NCBI GenBank assembly: GCA_015852425.1
Contig: JAAAIG010000024.1
Coordinates: 6,208 to 70,207 of the forward strand
From: Gryganskiella cystojenkinii
Taxonomy: Eukaryota > Mortierellomycota > Mortierellomycetes > Mortierellales > Mortierellaceae
Length of the DNA stretch: 64,000 nt
Direction of reading: 5' to 3'
Made by a program: the position numbers and the translations under genes. A model generated the notes under the pieces. The model worked only from the letters and a program-made list of their open reading frames with translations. It was not told where the DNA came from and ran no database searches. This document shows positions 33,866-43,233 of the stretch, in pieces (position 1 is the stretch's first letter; each line of letters starts with the position of its first letter).

Positions 33866-36819
33866 AGTGTCCTCGACAGCCTTTCTCTCTTTTTCGCCTC
33901 TTGTTAGTTGTAAAACATATACCTCCTCCTAGACTTTTTTTTGTTCGCTTTTCTCGCAACTTGTAATTTATGCCCTTTGTTTCTTACTCTCCCTAATAAA
34001 ATCTTTAAAGCCTCAATCAAAAGAACCATTGTCGCCCTGTGTCGGGAATCTTAAAAGAGTTGAATATTTGACATTTTGTGAACGCCACTAAAACGCCTTT
34101 GTGAGGGAAAAATAATATTGGCTACGCGACGGACTCAACCGAGAGTTGCGGCTGCCTGATCTACTCATCGTCATTCGACATTTTTTTACTACCTTTACCA
34201 AGAGATGCACGGTGGAAGCCACAATATTCAGATCCGATCTTATCTCACTTCTGTTTCTCCCTCTGTCCTCCTCATTTGTGTTTATTTTTTGATCTCCGTT
34301 GGCATACTCGAGTCAAGATACTACGTTCCCATGGAGGAAGTGGAGGACTTCTTTGAGTCGATCTTTCGATAAAGGCGCTCGGATCAACTTCAGGTCTTGT
34401 TCTCGTTCACTTACTTCCTCGGAGTTTCTGAAACTGAAGGTTCTATGGTTTTACAACATCTTTTTAATGAGAAATAAGAGAACCCAATGAGTTTCATGTG
34501 TTTTTGCATAAAAGCGAGAACCAGCAATCTTTCTCATGTTCTTTTTTGGTGTTCTGAGAACCCCTTATGACGTTTTCGCCCGGGTACCGTGGGCGTAAAA
34601 CAAAATAAAACATTTCTGGCACCTATTGAGCATCCATATCACTCAGCCCTCATGCTTGTACTGTATGTCAACGAGAGAGACAGAAAATAAGGAGCCGGTA
34701 TGGCACATGCTATTGCGTTTGTTTGGGCTTTGGGCTTTTGAGTTTTGATGCTTGCAGCACTTGTGTTTTTAAACATTCCATCGTTGCACAGAAAACCAAA
34801 GAACAAAAGAAAAAAAAATCGAGTGCGGATGCTCGCTTGAAGAGAAAGTTTTTCTTTTTGTGGCACCCACAGCTGAGTGAGTTTTTTGTGCTTCCGCTTC
34901 TTTTCCCTTGTTTCCATGGGCTACGCCTACGCCTACCCATCTCATGTACATGGCACGATCCAAAGGAATATGGGTGTTTTATATTCTTTTGGAGTCGATG
35001 ACAAAGAGTAATACTCGGCAAGGACCTACTGTCAACAGCAGTACGCTTCTGCAGAAATGCGCTGTTGTTATCGAGCAACTGATATGAGCACAAAAAAAAA
35101 AAGGTCTAGGCAGCGCAACAAAAATATTCGCACCCTCACTTTCATTCGCCACTTTGTGGAGAATAAACAATTTGTCATGGACGGCAAGAACCCTCAAAAA
35201 ATCCTTACTCTCAAATTTGTGTTTTGTGTGATGCGTTTTGCGTTTTGCGTTAGTGTTTTGCGTTAGTTTTTTTTTTGGGTTGCCATTGTTCGGTTCAAAA
35301 ACCACAGAGCAGATCAAGCTGTGTCGAAGGATGGTCGACTTTTTCGAGTGAAAATGAGTTGACTGAGAGGGAGGCAACCCGCAAGATGGAGAGAGAAAAT
35401 TAACGAGGGGAAATGGAGAGAGAGCCACTAATCAACTTTGGCATGCACGCGGTTTGCGCTTGTTTTCATTTTGGGTCGCTAACGGTAATTTAGTCCAGGA
35501 CCAGGCACGTACCATGTGCTGGGTCCAAAGAGAGGAATGCTGATCCACGGGACAGGAGAGATGATGAGGAGAAGCTCAAAGTGCTCTCGAAAAATATCAA
35601 AAGTACAACTGTCATGATAAATGTTGGACCTAGACCGGGTGATGAAGATGATGGTGCTAGCAAGGAGACTATGATAATAACTATGGCGGTGTTGGGCTCC
35701 TTGTCAGGTACATAAGTAACAACAGAATTGTTAAAAGAGAATAATAAATGTGTGTGTGGGTTGGTTCCCGGAGGGGTAAGGTTCGAGTATAAAGCGAAAA
35801 GGTTACTGGTGGCAATGTCGGACCTCAATTTTTTTTGTTTTTCAACGACCCACCCAACCTGCTTGGTGCCGCCACTGGCGTCAATTGCACACGAAGACAG
35901 AGGAAAATGCGGTGCCGATGCTCCTCTCCGTTCATTTATCTGCATTGGAGAGGAGATGAAGAGAAAGGAAGTACGATTGTTCGGAGTGTGGAAGTAAAAG
36001 GAGCCAAGTTTGAATCGCACCTTTTTGCATTTGACTGAAATGATTTTTTTATGTGTCCGTCCGCTCCCCTCCACTTTTTTTTTGGGCCTTCCACCAACGT
36101 CCCTTTCTTTTTTGTTTTGTTTTCTGGAGCTTCCTTTTTCTTTTTCTCGCCATCCTTCCCCCAACCACTATTTTTTTTTTCTCCGCTTCCATTTTCCCAC
36201 CACTTCCCATCCTTTCTTGCTGCCCTTTTGTCTTCACTCTCTCTCTCTCTCTCTCTCCACTCCCTCTTCCTCTTTCTTCAGTCGTGACTTTTGTTCGTCC
36301 CTTCTCCTCGCTTTGATCCACTCTGCTCTTCTTTTCTTAAACCGAGGTACGTGTTTCTCAGGTACCCTGCACCCTCCGATCACTCACATATGAACCCCGA
36401 AACAGCTCGATCTAATCAATTCTTCCCTTCATGGTGTGTTGGTCACCCTTGACTACCTTTCAATAGTCATTCAGGATCGAAAAGAGACAGGGACCATCGA
36501 GATTTTTTTTACTGAGGATACAACGTCGAAGGTCATTCCCTTCAGTCCCCACCAAAAAAAACCCCCCATACCGAACAACGCTTAGTTCGTGTGTGTGCAG
36601 CAAAAAAAAGGGTCCCCTGTTCAGTGCTCTCTTTGCTCCACATTTCCTCTCATCATCCAACCCACAGAGGCAGTCAGTCATCCAGTCATTTTCCTTTCCA
36701 AGTCTGCATCATCAGTATCAGCATCAACAGTAGCATAATCCCCCCCGCCGTTCGCGCCATCATCATCTCGACTCTCGGAGCAATCTCATCACCTTCTATA
36801 AAGAAGACGAAAACCTGCC
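33866..36819. other. Long intergenic region upstream of the MDS3-like gene
   Basis: Nearly 3 kb without a convincing gene. AATAAA near 33995 is a likely RIB1 polyadenylation signal. The middle is A/T-rich with no tRNA or transposon features that I could see. From 36040 to 36420 the plus strand is strongly C/T-rich, marking the probable MDS3-like transcription start area. Confidence 0.55.
36347..36667 (+). other. Possible 5' UTR intron of the MDS3-like gene
   Basis: A strong donor (CCGAG followed by GTACGTGT) at 36347 and an acceptor (CCCACAG) ending at 36667 flank 321 bases between the pyrimidine-rich start region and the ATG at 36820. This comes from sequence appearance only. Confidence 0.4.
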
Positions 36820-39800
36820 ATGGCCTATAATATGACCTCGTCTTCTCCAAAGCCTGGAACGGGCTCCCCTGTTCACGACCCGAGGCGCCAACTTTACAAC
36901 AACAACAGCAACAACAATAGTAGCACCAATTTTCACGCACCGCAAGATCGACAGCAGCAGCAATACGCAGGTCTCAGCCTTTCCATGGACTCTCAACAAC
37001 AACAACCACAACAACACGCCAAACAACAACGTGTACAACAACAACAAGTAAGCACACGCCCAAGTCAACAACCCTCGACCAAAGCCCTGGCGATCACCTC
37101 GCGTGCAACACGGGGATCACCTCCTCCACCACTCATGGGGTCCGCGATCGTGCTCGTGAACGACTCGGCAATGCACTTGTTTGGTGGTCGACTCGAGAAC
37201 CGAGAACTGACCAACGGTCATTATATTTTTGATGTCGATACCGGTTACTGGAATGAGATCCACCCCGCTATACCACAAAACTCAGCGACAGGCGCAACCT
37301 CAGCGGGAGCAAACGCTTTAGGAACAGATCCTCAATCCGCGCTCTTCTCGCTCTCATTGTCAACAGACCCCGTCAACAACTCCGTTTCCTTGTCCGAAGC
37401 ACTCTCGATTCCTCCTAGCGCTCGTTATTTCCATACCCTTAACGCTTATGGAACGTCTTTGATCGTCTTTGGCGGTATGGGAACAGGAACCATCAAATCA
37501 AAACAGGATGAGGATAGCGATAACGAAGGTCCAGCAGCCTCAACCATGGCAGGTCAACTCGGGGCTTTGGACGATCTCCACGTCTACGATATCATCACAG
37601 GGCGGTGGCAACAAAAATACCCTCGAGTGAACGAGCATACACCTAGAGCACGTTGGGCACATATGGCGACCATCCTGGATCATTTTCTGGTCATCATTGG
37701 AGGCACGGACACGAACAAGGCCTACGTCGAGGACGCCTGTATCTTGGATCTGCATACCTGGGAGTGGGTCGCCTCTGTACAAAACATTGGACAGTGTGGA
37801 TCCTACAGGACCGTGGCTGCAACCGGTCCCAGTGTCCAGGCCTCTACGACAGCGACACCGTCTTTACCGTCTTTCCCATCCGCGGATGCGTTCGCGCCTC
37901 AGATCTCATCTAACCTTTCCTGGCCCTCGACAGATTCCGGCCCGATTGATGCGATGGCGAGTATCTCTCAGATCCTGAGTGGTCGTATCTCTGCACCCAG
38001 TTCAACTTCATCTTCTCAGTCTACAAAAAAACCTCAATCCTCGAATGGCAGCGATAGCGACAGCAGCATGAGCAACAAAAAGAACTCTGAGCGTCTAACC
38101 AGTGGCGAATTGACTCCGGCATTCAAGGCTGGCAAGGAGATGCCTTCGATTTACCTCTACTCCAACTACAATTTCCAGAACTTGCAAAGGGAGCTCAAAG
38201 TTATCACGCCTTATTATACCCGCCATTCTGCGATTTCGACTACACCTTTATTCGACCTAGTCGAAAAATCGCAGGCCCTGGACAAGAGGGTGATGGGTCC
38301 TCATGATCAACTCCCACCGGGTCTTCGGTTCCCTCAGGGACACGTCTACCAAGATCAATTGATCCTCACAGGCACCTTAATCTCTCCTGGTCGTGCACCG
38401 ACTTTGGCAATTTATGCATTGAACCTCTCGACCAACAAGTGGGATAGACTGGACACGGACACGACGCTCGAGAACGGTTCCTGGAACAGAACCATCCTGC
38501 ATCCTGCCTCGGGGACACTTTTGATATTTGGCGATCGGGACTCGGACGCAGACGCGGATTACTCGAACAGAATCCAACATCATACCCATCTGATGATGGT
38601 CAACTTACAAGCCTACGGTCTCTACGAAAAGCCCTGCCCGTCTTTTCTTGCGACCGCTCAGGATCTCGGCCAGGATCTGTTGATGGAACCGGGAATGAAC
38701 GATATGGATATTGCCTCCAACTCGGGTACACTCTTTGGCGCGAATTCAACCGTCCTCGCTGCTCGCTGGCCCGAGTTTGCGACCCTCTTGCTTTCGCCGC
38801 CTTATGTGACGCCGCTGATCTTGGTTTTGCCTGTACCGGATGACGTCATCCCGTTGTTCCTGCATTACCTCTACACAGGAGCTTTACCCTCTAATCAGAT
38901 CGTGACCGCAGGAATGGCCGATTATCTGTTGATCCTCGCTCGACGGTACCAGTTGAACGGTCTTCATGCGTTGACGTTGGATATCCTGCACCAGCACGTG
39001 ACCGGAAACCCAATCCGGATTTATTCGTCAGCTTTGATGGCTGGTGAACTGGGTCTGCAAGCCAGAGCCGTCGGATTGGCCATGAGCGCTCAGTCGACAC
39101 CAAAGAGCAACAATCCTCATGCGGTGCCACCACCCAGAGGGCCTCAGGGACCAGGAAAGGATATCTCGACGCCGTTGCCACCGCCCATGACTTCGGTTTC
39201 GTCGAGCCGTCGTCGGATCTCCGTTCAACCCGATCCGAATATTACAAGTCTTAGTCGGAACTACAGTAACAGGGCGCAACCGCCCGTCGTGACCCGAGGC
39301 CCGTTCCCACCAGAGCGCCGTCGTGCACCCTCGAACTACTCCAGGGACAGTGTTAGTACCGATGGTGGACTCGCAGGCGAGGGACTTTTGCAGAGTTATA
39401 ACATCACTACTCTCGGTGGCGGAGGTAGCGGTGCCAATAGTCCAGTACCAGGAGGCATTTCTCCCTCAGCAGGATATAGTCCTGTGGTCCAACAACAACA
39501 GCAACAACAGACGCAGCAGCCGTTGTACCTGTCGTCCCCAGAGCCCGGTCCCTCTGCTGCCTCACCAGTAACGTCGTCAAGGCAAAGAAAGACGCGTCAG
39601 GCACCGATACCACCCAACATGCAGGGTCAACAACAATCCATGCATCCACTGTCGTTTATGAGCACAAGCTCGGGTGGGTCCAACTCCAATTACGACAGTC
39701 CCCTGGCGTCACCAGGCCTGAATCCTTCCTCTAATGGAATGTACCCTCGCCAATACGGTGCTGGCGGCACCGGTGCCAGCGCATACCCGTCACCACTCTC

Positions 39801-40524
39801 CCCCAATTTCCAGCACCAGTCCTCACCCTCGTTTTCGTCAGCGCATAGTGGCGGAACTGGACTTCCTTCAGGGTACATGTCCCCGAGAGGCGGTCAGGGC
39901 AGTGATGGGACCCCGAGCATCTACAGTCACGACGATCAAGACGATATCTCTTCGATCCATTCCGGCGGTCGCGGCGATCCTCGGTCAAACTACCAGCAAC
40001 AGCAGTTGGCGGCGAAGCGTCGACTCCAGATGCAGTATGATCAAGAACAACAACAGCTTCAACAACGTCAACAGATGCTTCTGGAACAGCAACGGCAGCT
40101 CCGAGATGAAGAGATTATGATACAACAACGGTATGCACAGAGTCAACAACAACATCTTCCTCACCACCACCAGCAGGTCCCTCAGCAACAACAACAACCG
40201 CAGCAGCAGCAGCAGTATCTGTCGGACCCAACTTCGTTCCGCCCCGTGTACCACAATGACTATGCGATGAGTCAGGTCTCAGTCGATTCGTCATCCCAAC
40301 GGACGACAGGAGGACCTGGACCGGCACCGTCGGTGGTCGAGACTATCTCGTCTCAGAAGTCGTTCGGCAGTGGCAGCGGCAAGGCGCCGAGTGTCAAGAG
40401 TTCCAAGAGTTCCAAGAGCGATAAGGACTCCAAGGATGGAAGCAAAAAGAGTGTCCTATCCAAAATGAAACCGCCCAAGCCCAAGGCCAGTGCAGCGGAC
40501 CTGATGAAGAGCGCAGGATTCTAA
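36820..40524 (+). CDS. Mds3/Pmd1-type kelch protein with BTB-like segment
   Basis: A single uninterrupted exon encodes 1234 residues, starting in a good context (GCCATGG). A Q/N-rich N terminus (1-90) precedes kelch-type repeats (about 105-335) with FGGR, SARYFHTLNAYG, FGGMG and ARWAHMATILDHFLVIIGGT. The block IYLYSNYNFQNLQRELKV, then LPPGLRFPQGHVY, ENGSWNRTILHP and LLIFGDRDSD (about 443-590), is the signature of the fungal Mds3/Pmd1 family. Residues about 635-728 look like a BTB fold (VLAARWPEFATLL, FLHYLYTGALPS). The last 500 residues are disordered, Ser/Gln-rich, with a Lys-rich end. In yeast and Candida these proteins regulate sporulation, pH response and morphogenesis in TOR-linked signalling. 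S. pombe Ral2 has a comparable kelch/BTB layout. Confidence 0.85.
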   Translation: MAYNMTSSSPKPGTGSPVHDPRRQLYNNNSNNNSSTNFHAPQDRQQQQYAGLSLSMDSQQQQPQQHAKQQRVQQQQVSTRPSQQPSTKALAITSRATRGSPPPPLMGSAIVLVNDSAMHLFGGRLENRELTNGHYIFDVDTGYWNEIHPAIPQNSATGATSAGANALGTDPQSALFSLSLSTDPVNNSVSLSEALSIPPSARYFHTLNAYGTSLIVFGGMGTGTIKSKQDEDSDNEGPAASTMAGQLGALDDLHVYDIITGRWQQKYPRVNEHTPRARWAHMATILDHFLVIIGGTDTNKAYVEDACILDLHTWEWVASVQNIGQCGSYRTVAATGPSVQASTTATPSLPSFPSADAFAPQISSNLSWPSTDSGPIDAMASISQILSGRISAPSSTSSSQSTKKPQSSNGSDSDSSMSNKKNSERLTSGELTPAFKAGKEMPSIYLYSNYNFQNLQRELKVITPYYTRHSAISTTPLFDLVEKSQALDKRVMGPHDQLPPGLRFPQGHVYQDQLILTGTLISPGRAPTLAIYALNLSTNKWDRLDTDTTLENGSWNRTILHPASGTLLIFGDRDSDADADYSNRIQHHTHLMMVNLQAYGLYEKPCPSFLATAQDLGQDLLMEPGMNDMDIASNSGTLFGANSTVLAARWPEFATLLLSPPYVTPLILVLPVPDDVIPLFLHYLYTGALPSNQIVTAGMADYLLILARRYQLNGLHALTLDILHQHVTGNPIRIYSSALMAGELGLQARAVGLAMSAQSTPKSNNPHAVPPPRGPQGPGKDISTPLPPPMTSVSSSRRRISVQPDPNITSLSRNYSNRAQPPVVTRGPFPPERRRAPSNYSRDSVSTDGGLAGEGLLQSYNITTLGGGGSGANSPVPGGISPSAGYSPVVQQQQQQQTQQPLYLSSPEPGPSAASPVTSSRQRKTRQAPIPPNMQGQQQSMHPLSFMSTSSGGSNSNYDSPLASPGLNPSSNGMYPRQYGAGGTGASAYPSPLSPNFQHQSSPSFSSAHSGGTGLPSGYMSPRGGQGSDGTPSIYSHDDQDDISSIHSGGRGDPRSNYQQQQLAAKRRLQMQYDQEQQQLQQRQQMLLEQQRQLRDEEIMIQQRYAQSQQQHLPHHHQQVPQQQQQPQQQQQYLSDPTSFRPVYHNDYAMSQVSVDSSSQRTTGGPGPAPSVVETISSQKSFGSGSGKAPSVKSSKSSKSDKDSKDGSKKSVLSKMKPPKPKASAADLMKSAGF

Positions 40525-41068
40525 GATTTTAGAAAGAAAAAAACAATATAAAAAATTGAAAAGAAGCCTAAAGACTTGTCGTCGTAGAGGAGTGCATAAT
40601 CGGAAAATTTGAAGACGACAATATTTTTTACCCTCGCCATCGTTCATGCATTATTAGATCTGAAAGGAAAAGTGCGCACTGACGATTAGTATCGGACCTC
40701 CATTTAACAGCGCCTCCTACTGACTACCAGATCTTGAAAAGTGGGGTAGCGGCTACCAGTTTTCTACTCATTTTCGCAACCATGGTCGGTAATTGATCAG
40801 CAGTGTTCACAATCCACCAGGATTTCGTTTGAAAGCGACCAGCTTTCCTTTTCCGGGGTGACGACCAACAGCCAACTACTGCAAAAGGCGAAATGCTCAA
40901 GTTTGTGTCCGATCTTGAAGGCCTGGTTGCAACAAAACTCCCTATTTGTTTAAAATCAATGCAAGGAAGCTATTATGGCTCTCGCCAGCATGGGCGACGA
41001 GCGAGAAGAACTGCCGTGCACGAAAATTTTATTTATTCTCTTTTTGAGCATATCAATCGTTCAAGCTA
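40525..41068. other. Convergent intergenic region
   Basis: 3' flanks of the MDS3-like gene (plus) and the GTPase gene (minus). No gene is visible; a 64-codon frame within it has no family features. Confidence 0.55.
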
Positions 41069-42940
41069 TTACTTCAGTCCCCTGTAGGTGGAGTGATTTT
41101 TAGGGTCGAATCCTATTTTATCTGACAAAAACTGTTCTAGTGCCACAGAACAGCTTTTCCCTGGTCCACCACGGTAAATACCACTAACTGCACGTTCAAT
41201 AAACGACTCCAGCCCAAGACTCCAACCCTTAGTTGCATCCATCATTGCGCGGTAGAAAGATAGACGGTCGTTCAGCGACTGAAAGGCTTTGGGGTCAACT
41301 GCTGTTGTTTCGGGAATGCCTTGCAACTTCAACTCGATCAATCTCTCAGTACGCAGGCGTTTCCGCTCCTCCAGTTCTTCCTCCAACTTCTTAATCTCCT
41401 GTTTCAACCTGTCGATCAGTGCTCGGTGTTTGTTACGGCTTCGAATACTCAATATCGCGTGGTACTTCCCTTTCTCGTACGATTTTCTCCGGAACAGGAC
41501 GCTCCAGTACCTGTGGCCTTTGCCTCCGGACTCCTTCATAATTTCAACGGCCGACTGTGTGCATCGGATGTCATCGATCACAAAACCATCTTCTTCCCTA
41601 CCCTTCTCTTCGATTTTTTCGACTGTTTCTCCACTGTCCTCGATCTGGTTCGTTAAGATCTCGACGGCCGAATATTGTGCGCTGCTGGCTCCGATGCTGT
41701 AGTCGTAAGTTGAATAACGAAGTTTGGTGGGTCTGATGACATACAGGTGTTCCCAGTCCTGTAAGAATCGAACTTCGTAAAGGTGCAGTAGTTCGTCAGT
41801 GTCGATGGGCTGCAGCTCTTTGTGTTTGGTGGCGATATCAGATTCTATTTGAATAATTTCGAGTCGAAGTTGGTCGGCCAAGTCAAGGAGCTTGCATTTG
41901 TGTTGAAGGTCAGCGATGTAGATTTGGTAATCATCGAAGACGATCTGGTCTACCGCCTTCATCACTGGAGTTTTTTGTACCCGCATTTTCAATGCAACTG
42001 GCGTTTTGATAGTTGCAGTGTTGAGGATATCCCGAATGGTGTTCCGCGTAAGACATATGTGAAAAGGTTGATTCTTCTGAAAGTTACAATCGATTTTGAA
42101 TGATGGAAAGCGCCTGCCCATGATGCCCGATATGATTTTAGCTCTCTGCTCAAGCTTGGCGTCAAAAAGTGGAGTGTCTGTTCGGCCCGGATGTTGTTCT
42201 TTGTACGGTAACTTGGTCGTCACAAGTGTCATGAGACCATGCATTGTCGAAAAAACCTTCGCGTAAGTGTCAAGTGCTGTTAGATATCCCGGTGCAAATA
42301 TGGCTCCAGGTGAATCTGTAATGACGACCAAATGCAAATGACTGAGGCTTGAAATGGCGGAGAAGATTCTCCCAAGATATTCGACATCACGTCCTTCAGT
42401 ATCATCGAGACCTGGAGTGTCGATAATACGAAATCGTGCAAATGACGTATTGCTCTCTGACATCACCTCGAGATCACTGCGCTTTAACAGCGACTTGAAG
42501 TCTTTAAACTTCCTTGCTTGCAAGTAAGGCTCTACTTCTATCTCCTGGCGGACATGGCGGTTGGTCTCGAAGACTCTGTAAGAGGGTAGGCATGTCACGA
42601 TTTCTTCTATGTATGGTTCTTCTGTGTGAGCTTTGTTGCCAAGGCCGATGCGACCAAGGTCAGGAACATGACTTGGGTTGCCGTATTGTTTGATAGCCTC
42701 CAGGAGCGTGCTCTTTCCGGACTGGGCCTGTCCAAGAAGCAAGACATTATATATGGGCATGTTGTCGGGTTGTTCTCTGTCGTCTGTGTTGAATTTTTGT
42801 TGAATATATGGCATCGTTTCCAGTGGTACCGAAGGTCCTGCAAGTCTATTGCACAAGAATTAAGAATGTGTTAGGAAAAGCCTTATCGTAATGGTCAAAT
42901 TCTGAATTTAACATTCTTACTTGTTCAGATACTTGGTCAT
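41069..42940 (-). CDS. P-loop GTPase-like protein with C-terminal coiled coil
   Basis: Two exons (42921-42940, 41069-42845) encode 598 residues; the first is 20 bases and the join gives MTKYLNKLAGPS. The G domain has G1 GQAQSGKST at residues 45-53 and G3 DTPGLDD near 149, with a hydrophobic strand before each. The expected G4 position reads LVTTKLPYKE rather than NKxD. The order and spacing recall AIG1/Toc34- or septin-like TRAFAC GTPases, but I cannot assign a family. The C-terminal half includes helices at about 305-345 and a charged coiled coil near 470-510 (LKQEIKKLEEELEERKRLR). Base composition seems less C-biased than adjacent housekeeping genes. No membrane span is evident. Function is unknown. 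Confidence 0.75.
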
Positions 42941-43193
42941 GGTCTAGCCGTACGATGAAGCAACAATGGAAGACAATGAATATTAGGTGTAGGGACTATC
43001 GAGAGCTTAGAGAGGCAGTATCAAGCGCAGGGTTAAGGAGGATGAGGAAGGAAAAGATAACAGAGGCCTGTTTTCAGTGTTCAAGGAAAAGTTGATAGGT
43101 TCGAAAGAGGACAAAGAGAATGGCAGGAGAACAGAAGAGGAATGGAAAAAACTGGAATAGGGAGGGAGGGAGGGAGGGAGGGAGAGGGAGAGG

Positions 43194-43233
<40 letters not shown>

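Noticed and set aside
41069..42940. GTPase as a fungal NLR or antiviral dynamin
   Set aside because: There is no NACHT or NB-ARC motif set, no repeat domain and no dynamin middle/GED pattern; only a small G domain and coiled coil are supported.
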